NCBI RefSeq assembly: GCF_000711795.1
Contig: NZ_JONH01000001.1
Coordinates: 248,001-312,000 of the forward strand
Reading direction: 5' to 3'
DNA: 64,000 nucleotides
DNA from: Vibrio pacinii DSM 19139
GTDB taxonomy: Bacteria; Pseudomonadota; Gammaproteobacteria; Enterobacterales; Vibrionaceae
Each line of letters starts with the position of its first letter. Positions within the stretch are counted from its first letter, which is position 1. The notes below the pieces were generated by a model that saw only the letters and a list, made by a program, of their open reading frames with translations, was not told the origin of the DNA and searched no databases. Shown here piece after piece: positions 40,074 through 48,958 of this stretch. Made by a program: the position numbers and the translations under genes.

Positions 40074-40376
40074 ATGGATCAGTTTTTAATCCAAATCTTT
40101 GCTGTAATTCACCAAATTCCGTTTGGTAAAGTAACAACCTACGGTGAAGTGGCGAAAATGGCGGGTTACCCTGGTTACGCCCGTCATGTTGGTAAAGCAT
40201 TAAGTCACTTACCCAATGACAGCAAACTGCCTTGGTTTCGGGTCATAAACAGCCAAGGACGTATTTCTTTGCAAGGACAAGATCTTGATCGGCAGCGGCA
40301 AGCCTTGATGGCAGAGGGAGTAGCCGTGTCACCGGATGGAAAAATCGCGCTGCGGCAATACCAATGGCAGCCGTGA
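40074..40376 (+). CDS. atl: Alkyltransferase-like protein (DNA base flipping, repair signalling)
   Basis: 100 residues, MGMT DNA-binding fold without the N-terminal domain. The methyl-acceptor Cys of PCHR is replaced by Trp54 in KLPWFRVINSQGRIS, which defines the ATL family. Such proteins cannot repair O6-alkylguanine themselves but bind it, flip the base and hand the lesion to nucleotide excision repair. Helix-turn-helix residues (TYGEVAKMAGYPGYARHVGK) and the Arg finger are present. Here the usual His of PWHR is Phe. AGGACACTTTCATT precedes the ATG. It corresponds to E. coli ybaZ and keeps its place beside ybaY and tesB. Confidence 0.92.
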   Translation: MDQFLIQIFAVIHQIPFGKVTTYGEVAKMAGYPGYARHVGKALSHLPNDSKLPWFRVINSQGRISLQGQDLDRQRQALMAEGVAVSPDGKIALRQYQWQP

Positions 40377-40388
40377 GCGCTGCCATTG
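40362..40388. terminator. Hairpin between convergent atl and ybaY
   Basis: CAATGGCAG-CCGTGAGCG-CTGCCATTG is a perfect 9-bp stem that overlaps the atl stop codon. No T-run follows, so termination may be weak. Confidence 0.45.
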
Positions 40389-40396
40389 TAATCGCG

Positions 40397-40825
40397 TTAG
40401 TTACCGACGCCTACCAAGCGTAAGTTAACACTTTCAGTATGGTTAGCGTCCGTAATGACTGGGTATGAGGTATCGGTGATAAAGCGCAGTTGACCATCAA
40501 CTTCAATTCGCGCACTCACACTATAACGATGGCGTGCTTCAATTTTACTGGTGTCGTAAGCAAGGTCAAACTCGAATGGGACTTGGGCGCCGTTACTTTC
40601 AAACCGGTGCTTAGCAATCACTTTAGACGGAGCATCGGCAAGTGAGACATCTTCTAGTTTGATGGTAATCACGGCGTCATCAGGTAATGCAATGCGCTCA
40701 CGATAAGCAACAATACCAGTAACATGATCGATCTTCGCTTGCGGCGCTTCCTGCTCTGAGTTTTGGCAGCCAACCAATACGCCCCCGAACACAACGGCTA
40801 GAATCAAGCCTAATGACTTTTTCAT
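40397..40825 (-). CDS. ybaY: YbaY-family lipoprotein
   Basis: 142 residues with a lipoprotein signal (MKKSLGLILAVVFGGVLVGC, lipidated Cys20) and a beta-sandwich domain of the YbaY/YscW type: TGIVAYRERIALPDDAVITI, DVSLADAPSKVIA, FEFDLAYDTSKI. Related pilotin-like lipoproteins aid assembly of outer-membrane secretins; YbaY itself has no proven function. It converges with atl and is divergent from tesB, the same neighbours as in E. coli. Confidence 0.85.
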   Translation of the reverse strand: MKKSLGLILAVVFGGVLVGCQNSEQEAPQAKIDHVTGIVAYRERIALPDDAVITIKLEDVSLADAPSKVIAKHRFESNGAQVPFEFDLAYDTSKIEARHRYSVSARIEVDGQLRFITDTSYPVITDANHTESVNLRLVGVGN

Positions 40826-41015
40826 AAAACCTCACTTAACTTATTAAATTATAGTTAATTATAGGTAGTCGCTATACTAATGTCATGGTAGTGACGGTGA
40901 ATTAACAAGACTCTGACCCAAATTACGCCACGATGACAATCTCGTCGCAGCCGCTGTTTTAATTGTCACTAATAGGCGTAGAATATCTGCATAATATCAA
41001 ATCAAGGGTTCAATA

Positions 41016-41876
41016 ATGAGTAAACCTCTCAATGAGTTATTAGACTTACTGCAATTAGAAAAGCTCGAAGAGGGCCTCTTCAGAGGTCAAAGTGAAAACT
41101 TGGGACTGCCTCAAGTTTATGGTGGGCAAGTCATTGGCCAAGCGCTTTCGGCTGCTCGTTATAGCGTTGATGCCGATCGCACGGTACATTCGTTTCACAG
41201 CTACTTCCTCTACCCTGGCGATCCAGAAAAGCCCATTATTTATGATGTTGAAAACCTGCGTGACGGACGCAGTTTTAGTACCAGACGTGTCAAAGCGATT
41301 CAAAATGGTCGGCCAATTTTCTATCTCACTGCCTCATACCATGGTGAAGCCCCGGGTTTTGAGCATCAAAACACCATGCCAGATATCCCCGGGCCGGAAA
41401 ACTTTGCCTCAGAATCACAGTTAGCCGCTCAAATCGAGGCGTTCTTACCAGAAAAAATGAAGAAGACGTTCTGCGGTGAGAAGCCGATTGAAATGCGCCC
41501 AGTGACAGTGGTTAACCCACTCAAACCAGAAAAAGTAGAGCCAAAACAATATCTGTGGATCAAGGCGAATGGTGAAGTACCTGATGATCAGTTAATTCAC
41601 CAATATTTGCTCGGTTATGCATCTGACTGGGGGTTTTTAGTCACGGCGCTGCTTCCGCACGGTGTTTCGCTAATGACGCCTAAGTTCCAGGTTGCCACTA
41701 TTGACCACTCGATTTGGTTCCATCGCCCATTCAAGATGGATGAATGGTTACTGTATGTGATTGAGAGCCCGACCGCATCGAATACGCGCGGTTTAGTACG
41801 AGGAGAGATTTATAATCGTGCTGGTGACTTAGTCGCCTCAGCAGTGCAAGAAGGCGTTATGCGTTTTAACCAATAG
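41016..41876 (+). CDS. tesB: Acyl-CoA thioesterase II
   Basis: 286 residues, the same length as E. coli TesB, a double hot-dog thioesterase that hydrolyses medium- and long-chain acyl-CoA. Asp204 (YASDWGFL) and Gln278 (AVQEGVMRF) sit at the exact positions of the E. coli catalytic residues, with the Thr-containing segment between them ([16 protein letters not shown]). N-terminal [20 protein letters not shown] is typical. AAGGGTTCAATA precedes the ATG. It neighbours ybaY and decR as in Enterobacteriaceae. Confidence 0.96.
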   Translation: MSKPLNELLDLLQLEKLEEGLFRGQSENLGLPQVYGGQVIGQALSAARYSVDADRTVHSFHSYFLYPGDPEKPIIYDVENLRDGRSFSTRRVKAIQNGRPIFYLTASYHGEAPGFEHQNTMPDIPGPENFASESQLAAQIEAFLPEKMKKTFCGEKPIEMRPVTVVNPLKPEKVEPKQYLWIKANGEVPDDQLIHQYLLGYASDWGFLVTALLPHGVSLMTPKFQVATIDHSIWFHRPFKMDEWLLYVIESPTASNTRGLVRGEIYNRAGDLVASAVQEGVMRFNQ

Positions 41877-41884
41877 CATCAATA

Positions 41885-41914
41885 CCGCTGCGCTCATTGT
41901 CGTGGGCGCAGTGG
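41885..41914. terminator. Hairpin between convergent tesB and decR
   Basis: CCGCTGCGC and GCGCAGTGG form a 9-bp stem (one G-T pair) with a 12-base loop. There is no T-run, so its role as terminator is uncertain. Confidence 0.35.
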
Positions 41915-41934
41915 TGATAAGCGATTCAATGTGG

Positions 41935-42417
41935 TTACTGTGAGCCTTCGCTACTAATCGGTAGCGCGGTCGTATACTTCAGCGGCTCCATAGCAAAAGT
42001 AGACGTGACATTCGACAGACCAGCGACAGAATTAACCAATTTTTTGTAGAAACGGTCGAAACAGTGCATATCTTTGACTAACACCTTCAACATGTAGTCA
42101 TACTCACCAGCCATGCGGTAAAACTCCATCACCTCAGGAAACTCGCACGCGGTAGAAACAAATTGACGATACCACTCATGGGAATGGTCACTGGTTTTGA
42201 CCAGTACAAAAGCGGTGAAAGACAGACCCAATTTCTCTGGATTGAGCAAAGCGACACGCTTTTGAATCACCCCCGCCTCTTCAAGCTTTTTGAGCCGTTT
42301 CCAACACGGTGTCGTGGTTAGATTGACCGCCTCCGCGAGATCGTTTAATGACAAGGTGGCATCGTTTTGTAATAGATCGAGTATTTTTCGATCAATCTTA
42401 TCTAATTCAATTTCCAT
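41935..42417 (-). CDS. decR: Lrp/AsnC-family cysteine-responsive regulator
   Basis: About 160 residues from [17 protein letters not shown]; the upstream extension to 42456 lacks support. N-terminal helix-turn-helix ([20 protein letters not shown]) and C-terminal RAM ligand domain ([16 protein letters not shown]). The sequence is very close to what I recall of E. coli DecR (YbaO), which activates cysteine detoxification genes when cysteine is high, and it sits in the same chromosomal block as in E. coli (near tesB). It diverges from the desulfhydrase gene with about 115 bp between, an arrangement known from Salmonella, so it most likely controls that gene. Confidence 0.85.
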   Translation of the reverse strand: MEIELDKIDRKILDLLQNDATLSLNDLAEAVNLTTTPCWKRLKKLEEAGVIQKRVALLNPEKLGLSFTAFVLVKTSDHSHEWYRQFVSTACEFPEVMEFYRMAGEYDYMLKVLVKDMHCFDRFYKKLVNSVAGLSNVTSTFAMEPLKYTTALPISSEGSQ

Positions 42418-42532
42418 ACAGACACAAAAGAGAAAATAATTCTCCAAATAAAGCAAATGGAAGCAAAAAAAGCAAAGTTTTTCTCTGCAACAATCGATAA
42501 ATTAGTTCTATAACGATTCTAAGGAGAAAACT

Positions 42533-43603
42533 ATGTGTACTGATCATGACTGGATTAACAACGCGGTACGTAAAATTGAAGCCGATTACCAGCGTAGCGC
42601 TGATACTCACTTAATTAAGCTTGATTTACCCAGTGTTGCCGGCATTGATATCTATCTTAAAGATGAAAGTACACATCCAACCGGTTCGCTCAAACATCGT
42701 CTGGCACGTTCACTGTTTCTCTATGCCATCTGTAATGGTTGGGTCGGGCCAGAAACCACGATTATTGAATCATCATCTGGCAGTACTGCCGTCTCTGAGG
42801 CCTACTTCGCACGACTTCTCGGGCTGCCGTTTATTGCAGTGATGCCCAAATGTACCGCACGTAAAAAAATCGAACAGATTGAATTTTATGGTGGTCAGGC
42901 ACATTTAGTTGACCGCTCAGATCAAATCTACGCCGAGTCGCGTCGCCTTGCGAAAGAGCTCAACGGCCATTACATGGATCAGTTCACTTACGCAGAACGT
43001 GCCACCGACTGGCGCGGTAACAACAATATTGCTAACTCTATTTTTAGCCAAATGGAATTAGAAGATCACCCTATTCCAGCGTGGGTAGTCATGAGCCCAG
43101 GAACTGGCGGTACATCAGCAACCATTGGCCGCTTTATTCGTTATCAAATGCACGACACGAAGCTATGCGTTGTTGACCCTGAGAATTCAGTGTTTCACGA
43201 CTACTTTCGCACTGGCAACAAAAATCTCATCGGCGAATGTGGCAGCAAAATTGAAGGGATTGGTCGCCCTCGTGTCGAGCCAAGTTTTATTCCTGGTGTG
43301 GTCGATGAAATGCGTACTATCGCAGATGCGGCCTCGGTGGCCACGGCGCACTGGCTAGAGAAAATATTAGGACGTAAAGTGGGGGCCTCCACGGGCACCA
43401 ATTTGTATGGCGTTTTACAACTCGCCAGTGAAATGAAATTACGTGGTGAAAAGGGCTCGATTGTGACACTGCTGTGTGACAGCGGTGAGCGTTATTTGGA
43501 TACTTATTACAACCAGCAGTGGATCAAAGACAATATTGGCGATCTGCAACCTTATCTCGCAAAACTTGAAACCTTTGAAGCCACAGGTGAGCTGAGCGCA
43601 TAA
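42533..43603 (+). CDS. cdsH: PLP-dependent L-cysteine desulfhydrase
   Basis: 356 residues, fold-type II PLP enzyme of the cysteine synthase/cystathionine beta-synthase group. Schiff-base Lys54 is in [13 protein letters not shown], the substrate loop is [10 protein letters not shown], and the phosphate-binding glycine loop is [13 protein letters not shown]. It ends in a [12 protein letters not shown] segment. In Salmonella, the homologous gene beside ybaO encodes the cysteine desulfhydrase CdsH, which breaks cysteine to pyruvate, ammonia and sulfide. The same divergent pair is present here, which supports that role over cysteine synthesis. AAGGAG precedes the ATG. A terminator follows. Confidence 0.8.
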   Translation: MCTDHDWINNAVRKIEADYQRSADTHLIKLDLPSVAGIDIYLKDESTHPTGSLKHRLARSLFLYAICNGWVGPETTIIESSSGSTAVSEAYFARLLGLPFIAVMPKCTARKKIEQIEFYGGQAHLVDRSDQIYAESRRLAKELNGHYMDQFTYAERATDWRGNNNIANSIFSQMELEDHPIPAWVVMSPGTGGTSATIGRFIRYQMHDTKLCVVDPENSVFHDYFRTGNKNLIGECGSKIEGIGRPRVEPSFIPGVVDEMRTIADAASVATAHWLEKILGRKVGASTGTNLYGVLQLASEMKLRGEKGSIVTLLCDSGERYLDTYYNQQWIKDNIGDLQPYLAKLETFEATGELSA

Positions 43604-43622
43604 GCATTTTAAGACTCGATAG

Positions 43623-43658
43623 AAAAAACGCCACTGAGTTATCCTCAATGGCGTTTTT
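43623..43658. terminator. Bidirectional terminator between cdsH and the DUF1244 gene
   Basis: AAAACGCCA and TGGCGTTTT (with TGAG/CTCA inside) form a stem with A-run before and TTTTT after. It serves the two convergent genes. Confidence 0.85.
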
Positions 43659-43660
43659 AT

Positions 43661-43981
43661 TTATTGTTTATTTTGACGTGCCTCAAAAGCCGCCAATTGC
43701 TCTGATGTTGCTTTCGGTTGGTGGTTTTGTTTCCACTCGTCGTAAGTCATGCCATAAACACGCTCACGTGCATCGTCAATCTCGAGCGCTACGCCTTGAC
43801 TGTCAGCCTCTGCTTTATACCATTTACTAAAACAGTTACGACAGAAACCGGCCAAGATCATCAAGTCGATGTTTTGCACGTCTTTGTTGTCATCTAGATG
43901 AGTTAGCAAACGGCGAAATACCGCTGCATCGAGTTTGTCTTGCTCTTGTTGAGATAAATTTTTGTATTTAAATTCAGCCAC
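43661..43981 (-). CDS. DUF1244 family protein
   Basis: 106 residues. The signature LDAAVFRRLLTHLDDNKDVQ followed by LAGFCRNCFSKWY (with the C-x2-C pair) identifies DUF1244, a small soluble family common in proteobacteria and of unknown function. The paired cysteines could bind metal or form a disulfide. It ends next to a shared terminator and is monocistronic. Confidence 0.88.
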   Translation of the reverse strand: MAEFKYKNLSQQEQDKLDAAVFRRLLTHLDDNKDVQNIDLMILAGFCRNCFSKWYKAEADSQGVALEIDDARERVYGMTYDEWKQNHQPKATSEQLAAFEARQNKQ

Positions 43982-44050
43982 TTTACTTACCTTTCGATTA
44001 TTGTTTTAGTGGGTAAAGTGTAACAGCCTCACTATTATTTACTCAATACA

Positions 44051-44083
44051 AAAACGCCCAAGCTAAGAGCTCGGGCGTTGTTT
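44051..44083 (-). terminator. Terminator of the Tim44-like gene
   Basis: AACGCCC-(A)AGCT-AAG-AGCT(C)-GGGCGTT stem, flanked by an A-run that becomes a T-run when read leftward. Confidence 0.75.
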
Positions 44084-44096
44084 AAATCGATGGTGA

Positions 44097-44972
44097 TTAA
44101 CCTTGAATGCCAACAATCAACCACGGTGCATTCGGTACCGTTAGGTCGCGCTCTAAGTGCCAGATATCTTCGATGTTCTCTTCAATACCTTCAACTGAGT
44201 CGCGGTAACGACCACTGAACTGTAGGCTCAACTGTGCTTTGCTTGCATCGCAATCAGCACGAACAATTTCTGCATCGACATACATGACGTCAGTATGCTG
44301 CTCACCTTCAAGCTTAGCTCGCTCCGCTTGTAGGTCGGCAAACAAGCTTGGTGACACGTATTCTTCAATCGTCTCAAGCTGGTTGTGATTCCACGCACCT
44401 TGCAAAATTCGGTAGTGCTCACGAGAACCGTTGATAAAGGCAGTTTGATCAAATCCTTCAGGGTAACGGTGCGGAACATCCGTTTGAGCACCAAAACCAA
44501 AGCCACCTTGATTAGCGCCTGCTTGCGGTTGCTCAAAGTTATGCATGTTCGGTTGCTCAAACTTAGACGCAGAACCGCCAAACGCAGGTTGCTGACGATG
44601 TTGGTTCATACTGCCCTGCTTAGCGCCAAGCATGCTACGCATCAACTTGAAGATAACAAAAGCAATCAAGCCCATGATCAAGATATCCATAAATTGGATA
44701 CCCTCAAAAGCGCCACCAAAGAAAGCCGCAAGTAGACCGCCTGCAAGTAGGCCGCCCATTAACCCGCCCATTAACCCCTTCTTGCTTGATTGAGTTTTTG
44801 TGGTTTGGTCTTTGCCTAGCGTATTGGTGTTCTGTTGTTGCTGTTTTGGCGCAGGCGCTGTTTTAAAGCTTTTGCCAAAAGATTTGCCGCCACCGAACTT
44901 TTTAGCCTCAGCGATCGGGGTGATCGCGACTGAGACCATAAGCAGTGCAACAAGGGAAAAGAGTCGTTTCAT
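44097..44972 (-). CDS. Tim44-like domain inner-membrane protein
   Basis: 291 residues. Signal-like start (RLFSLVALLMVSVAITPIAEA), Gly/Lys/Phe-rich region (KKFGGGKSFGKSFKTA), Gln-rich linker, a glycine-rich hydrophobic segment (LMGGLMGGLLAGGLLAAFFGG) and a membrane helix (FMDILIMGLIAFVIFKLM), then a Tim44-like domain (about 175-290, beginning FDQTAFINGSREHYRILQGAW). The family shares a fold with mitochondrial Tim44, but bacterial members have no settled role. It is a single gene, with GAACCTTAAGGAAG before the ATG. Confidence 0.87.
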   Translation of the reverse strand: MKRLFSLVALLMVSVAITPIAEAKKFGGGKSFGKSFKTAPAPKQQQQNTNTLGKDQTTKTQSSKKGLMGGLMGGLLAGGLLAAFFGGAFEGIQFMDILIMGLIAFVIFKLMRSMLGAKQGSMNQHRQQPAFGGSASKFEQPNMHNFEQPQAGANQGGFGFGAQTDVPHRYPEGFDQTAFINGSREHYRILQGAWNHNQLETIEEYVSPSLFADLQAERAKLEGEQHTDVMYVDAEIVRADCDASKAQLSLQFSGRYRDSVEGIEENIEDIWHLERDLTVPNAPWLIVGIQG

Positions 44973-45132
44973 GTTCTTCCTTAAGGTTCTTAATCGGATT
45001 AAGTCTTTTATTTATCACACCATAGTAACGTCCAGCTCACCAGTTTCAACTAAAACATTGCAGTTTGATGTATCAGAATATTGCAAATAATGATCGGCAA
45101 CGTTGACGCTCTCTCCCTTCGCTCATAAAATA

Positions 45133-45146
45133 TTGAACGTTGTTCA
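45133..45146. promoter_or_regulatory. Candidate TetR operator
   Basis: TGAAC-GTT-GTTCA, a perfect 5-bp inverted repeat with flanking AT, lies about 16 bp before the ATG of the TetR-type gene. Position and symmetry suit autoregulation. Confidence 0.5.
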
Positions 45147-45161
45147 TTACAGATTTTTATC

Positions 45162-45752
45162 ATGGCTAGAAGAAACGATCATACTCGAGAAGAACTGGTG
45201 GCGCTCACGCTTAATACTGTCAAAAAGTTTTTGGCAACCCACTCTTATCATGAGTTAAGCTTGAGAAAAATTGCGAATATGATTGGTTATGTCCCAAGTA
45301 CTTTAGTCAATGTCTTCGGCAGCTATAACCTACTCTTATTGCACACCGTTGCCCAAACTTTGGATGAACTTTCAGCCGAGGCAAATACCGTAGTCAAGCG
45401 CAGCCAAGATGCTGAGGCTGCACTGTATGATTTAGCTTACTGCTATCACGATTTTGCGCTGCGTCATCCTCATCGCTGGCAATTAATTTTCGAGCACAAC
45501 ATGAATGGCGATCCACTACCAGATTGGCAGGCGCAAAGAATTAACGCCATGACCAACATGCTAGAGGGCCTACTTCAAACACTCGCGCCACAGCGCAGCG
45601 CCGCTGATGTGCTTAGAGCGAGCCGTGTTCTGTGGTCTGGCGTACATGGTATTACGCTCTTAAGCGTCGACGATAAATTTTTTGCCGCTGAACCTATCGA
45701 CGGTAAAGAATTGATTAGCAATCTTTTGTCCCATTACTTAAGCAACTGGTAA
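45162..45752 (+). CDS. TetR/AcrR-family transcriptional regulator
   Basis: 196 residues. N-terminal helix-turn-helix (YHELSLRKIANMIGYVPSTL) in which the recognition helix begins VPSTLVNVFGSY, then a C-terminal ligand domain with an RASRVLWSGVHGI helix of the WHG type. It is followed after 22 bp by an LplT/PlsC-like fusion gene and should control it together with itself. The inducer is unknown; a fatty acid or lysophospholipid is an inference from the partner. Confidence 0.88.
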   Translation: MARRNDHTREELVALTLNTVKKFLATHSYHELSLRKIANMIGYVPSTLVNVFGSYNLLLLHTVAQTLDELSAEANTVVKRSQDAEAALYDLAYCYHDFALRHPHRWQLIFEHNMNGDPLPDWQAQRINAMTNMLEGLLQTLAPQRSAADVLRASRVLWSGVHGITLLSVDDKFFAAEPIDGKELISNLLSHYLSNW

Positions 45753-45774
45753 ATTCACCAACTAAGGCTAAACA

Positions 45775-47646
45775 ATGCCACAAAATCAAGCTTCTTTGAT
45801 GAAGCAAAAGCGCTTTCTACCATACTTCATCACCCAGTTTTTTGGCGCATTTAATGACAACATCTTTAAAAATGTTTTGTTGTTGTTTGTGGCTTTCGCA
45901 GGTGTCGGCGCTTTACCTGTCTCAAGCAATCTATTTATCAACCTCGCCGCTGGGCTGTTCATTTTACCCTTTTTTCTTTTTTCGGCATCGGCTGGGGTAT
46001 TAGCTGATAAATACGAAAAATCCTGGTTTATCCGTAAGGTTAAATTGGCTGAAATTGCCATCATGTGCCTTGGCGCTATCGGCTTTATCACTGAAAGCTA
46101 CGTTATTCTGCTGATATTACTGTTCTTAATGGGTACACAATCCGCCTTCTTTGGCCCGGTCAAGTACGCCCTGTTGCCCCAACAATTAAAAGCCAATGAA
46201 TTAGTACCAGGTAATGCGTTAGTCGAGACAGGAACCTTCTTAGCGATTCTTCTTGGCACACTGGGCGCCGGAGTGATTGCTTCAGCCGATGATGCTAAAT
46301 ATGTTGCAGCCGCGTGCGTCATTGTGTTTGCTCTTCTTGGCTATATTTCAAGCCGTTCGATCCCTTGCGCGCCAGCAAGCAACCCTAGCCTCAAGTTTCG
46401 CTGGCAGCCGATTAAGCAGACCAAACAAACCATTGCCATTGCCAAGGCTGACCCTACTATATTTAAAGCACTGATGGCGATTAGCTGGTTTTGGTTTCTG
46501 GGCGCGGCGTACTTAACTCAATTCCCGAACTTTACCAAGCTACACCTCAACGGCAGTGAAAGTGCGGTCTCCTTTCTGTTGGCCCTGTTTTCTATCGGTA
46601 TTGCATTAGGGTCGCTTGCTTGCGACAAATTATCCAATCATCGTATCGAAGTGGGCATCGTTCCCTTGGGTAGCTTAGGCATTACCGTCTTTGGCGCTTT
46701 AATGGCGACCTCTGTACCGGAGACGATGTCGAACATAACCAGCTTCAGTGAATTGATTCACTACTCACCACTTTGGCCACTGTTTGCTTACCTATTGCTA
46801 CTTGGCGCCTCTGGTGGCGTGTTCATTGTGCCTCTTTACGCCCTCATGCAACAACGCGCTCAAGTAAAACAACGCGCTCAAGTGATTGCCGCACTCAACA
46901 TTTTCAATTCACTGTTTATGGTTGGCAGTGCGGTTCTGGGTATCGTCTGTTTATCACTTTTAGAACTGACGATTCCTCAACTATTCCTATTACTGGCAAT
47001 ATTGAACTTCCTTGTTGCGAGTTATTTGTTTATTCAAGTGCCGATCTTTGTCGTACGCTTTCTGCTGTGGGTGCTGACCCATACTATGTACCGTGTATCG
47101 CACAAGAACTTGCACCACTTACCAGAAAAACAAGGCGCATTACTGGTTTGTAACCACGTCAGTTATATGGATGCCCTGTTGCTTAGCGCTGTCTGTCCAC
47201 GCTTGATTCGTTTTGTCATGGAAGAAGAGTATGCCAATACACCAGCGCTGAAAAAGTTTCTTAGCCGCGCGGGGGTAATTCCTATTTCGGCCACCAACCG
47301 CCGCTCTATCATTCGCGCTTTCAATCAAGTTGAACATGCCCTTGAACAAGGCCATATCGTGTGTATTTTTCCAGAAGGCCGCCTGACCCCTGACGGTGAA
47401 ATCCACCCTTTTCTGCGCGGCATGGACATCATTTTGAAACGCAGCCCAGTACCTGTCATTCCAGTTGCGTTAAAAGGTATGTGGGGAAGCTATTTCAGTC
47501 GACACAAAGGCAAGGCGTGTCAGGGGCTACCTACACGTTACTGGTCTCGTATTGAGATAGAAGTGGGCGAACCTGTACCACCCGAGTTGGCGTCGACTGC
47601 CATGATGCAACAAAAAGTTGCACAACTGCGCGGCGATTGGCGTTAG
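45775..47646 (+). CDS. MFS lysophospholipid-transporter-like / acyltransferase fusion
   Basis: 623 residues. Residues about 10-420 are an MFS transporter of the LplT type (FLPYFITQFFGAFNDNIFKN, LMGTQSAFFGPVKYALLPQ), with about 12 membrane helices. Residues about 430-620 are a PlsC-type acyltransferase (NHVSYMDALLL, the NHx4D-equivalent motif; IVCIFPEGRLTPDGEIHPF). In E. coli LplT and Aas are separate; Aas has an additional acyl-ACP synthetase domain that is lacking here. The protein likely flips lysophospholipid inward and reacylates it, using acyl-CoA or acyl-ACP. TAAGG precedes the ATG. Confidence 0.88.
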   Translation: MPQNQASLMKQKRFLPYFITQFFGAFNDNIFKNVLLLFVAFAGVGALPVSSNLFINLAAGLFILPFFLFSASAGVLADKYEKSWFIRKVKLAEIAIMCLGAIGFITESYVILLILLFLMGTQSAFFGPVKYALLPQQLKANELVPGNALVETGTFLAILLGTLGAGVIASADDAKYVAAACVIVFALLGYISSRSIPCAPASNPSLKFRWQPIKQTKQTIAIAKADPTIFKALMAISWFWFLGAAYLTQFPNFTKLHLNGSESAVSFLLALFSIGIALGSLACDKLSNHRIEVGIVPLGSLGITVFGALMATSVPETMSNITSFSELIHYSPLWPLFAYLLLLGASGGVFIVPLYALMQQRAQVKQRAQVIAALNIFNSLFMVGSAVLGIVCLSLLELTIPQLFLLLAILNFLVASYLFIQVPIFVVRFLLWVLTHTMYRVSHKNLHHLPEKQGALLVCNHVSYMDALLLSAVCPRLIRFVMEEEYANTPALKKFLSRAGVIPISATNRRSIIRAFNQVEHALEQGHIVCIFPEGRLTPDGEIHPFLRGMDIILKRSPVPVIPVALKGMWGSYFSRHKGKACQGLPTRYWSRIEIEVGEPVPPELASTAMMQQKVAQLRGDWR

Positions 47647-47666
47647 CCTTCGACGGTTTGCTAACC

Positions 47667-47695
47667 ACAAGCGTTAAGTTTTTCTTAACGCTTGT
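47667..47695. terminator. Hairpin after the acyltransferase fusion gene
   Basis: ACAAGCGTTAAG-TTTTT-CTTAACGCTTGT is a perfect 12-bp stem. The T-run is in the loop and not after the stem, so it is less certain as a terminator. Confidence 0.6.
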
Positions 47696-47767
47696 TCAAT
47701 ACAATCGGCTCTCTTTATCGCGATGGTTTCGATACACTGCGTCCTCACATAAAATATCTTACTGATT

Positions 47768-48691
47768 ATGAACTCACTTTCTAAGTCATCACCCTTCTGG
47801 ATTGCCGCGGCAATCTGTTTAACGCCACTTATCTCATCACCAACGGCGTTAGTGATCGGTTTCTTGCTTGCCTCATTAGGTCTAGTCCCTACCACCGTTA
47901 ACCTTGCCAAGATCACCAAAAAGCTGCTTGCGTATTCGATTGTAGGTTTAGGGTTTGGCATCCAGTTTCAACAAGCCCTTGCCGTGACTTCAGACGGCAT
48001 AGGTCTGATTGTTGTGACGATCATGGGCACATTATTGGTGGGGTGGTGGTTAGCAAAGTTACTCGGATTGAACCGGGAAACAAGCTATTTGATCTCGTCA
48101 GGAACAGCGATTTGTGGCGGCAGTGCGATTGCCGCAGTTGCTCCCGCGATTCAAGCCAAAGATGACCAAGTAGGATTAGCACTAGCAACGGTGTTTGTCC
48201 TTAACTCAATTGCCTTGTTTGTGTTTCCGGTCATCGGCCATGCACTCGAGCTAGACCAAATCACCTTCGGCACTTGGGCTGCGATTGCAATTCACGATAC
48301 GTCTTCGGTTGTTGGTGCTGCCTCTGCCTACGGTGAGCAAGCGCTGACTACCGCAACCACGTTAAAATTGGCTCGTGCATTGTGGATCATTCCAGTGGCT
48401 CTGTTCAGCGCTTTTTTGTTTCGCAATGATTCGAAGAAAATAACCATACCTTACTTTATTTTCTTTTATTGCGCGGCAATTGCAGTGAGTGATTTTCTAC
48501 CACAGTTTGAGTTGGTGTACCAAGCGATCTTCGACATCGCAAAACGTGCATTGGTGGTGTGTCTGTTTTTGATTGGCTGTGGTATTTCGTTCGAGAAGCT
48601 AAAAAGGGCCGGGCCAAAACCCTTGCTGTTTGGTGTGATCTTGTGGGGATTAATTTCGGTCAGTTCGCTGGCGTGGTTAACGCTGCATTAA
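47768..48691 (+). CDS. yeiH: YeiH-family putative exporter (UPF0324)
   Basis: 307 residues with about nine membrane helices. Signatures of the YeiH/PSE family: [20 protein letters not shown] and [20 protein letters not shown], and the C-terminal [21 protein letters not shown]. Members are annotated as putative sulfate exporters, but the substrate is unproven. It is a single gene with no adjacent regulator of the YeiE type. Its 3' end overlaps the stop of a small gene on the other strand by four bases. Confidence 0.85.
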   Translation: MNSLSKSSPFWIAAAICLTPLISSPTALVIGFLLASLGLVPTTVNLAKITKKLLAYSIVGLGFGIQFQQALAVTSDGIGLIVVTIMGTLLVGWWLAKLLGLNRETSYLISSGTAICGGSAIAAVAPAIQAKDDQVGLALATVFVLNSIALFVFPVIGHALELDQITFGTWAAIAIHDTSSVVGAASAYGEQALTTATTLKLARALWIIPVALFSAFLFRNDSKKITIPYFIFFYCAAIAVSDFLPQFELVYQAIFDIAKRALVVCLFLIGCGISFEKLKRAGPKPLLFGVILWGLISVSSLAWLTLH

Positions 48692-48864
48692 TGCTCTCTG
48701 GCTTGGCGGACACTTTTTGCTCGGCTAGCAAGCTTGATGTTTCGCACTAACACTAGGGTTGAAACAAACGCAGACAACTCCATTAATGAACGAATCAAAC
48801 CGTCACTATTAATCGCGATGATAATTTGCACTATAATCGCTGCGATCAACCCGACTCTTAACAT
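48688..48864 (-). CDS. Small membrane protein (58 residues)
   Basis: A 58-codon frame on the minus strand, too short for a usual length cutoff. It begins [20 protein letters not shown], has a second hydrophobic stretch ([10 protein letters not shown]) and ends in a basic tail ([18 protein letters not shown]). That gives one or two membrane helices with a positive cytoplasmic end. AAAGGAATTAGGG lies upstream. Its stop overlaps the end of yeiH exactly, a compact arrangement that favours a real gene. No function known. Confidence 0.6.
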   Translation of the reverse strand: MLRVGLIAAIIVQIIIAINSDGLIRSLMELSAFVSTLVLVRNIKLASRAKSVRQAREH

Positions 48865-48958
48865 CGTTATACCCTAATTCCTTTTATATTTGCTTTATTA
48901 TGAATCAGGGTTATATGATTACTAAATTCGTATTGGCACTATGAAATTACCAAATTAA

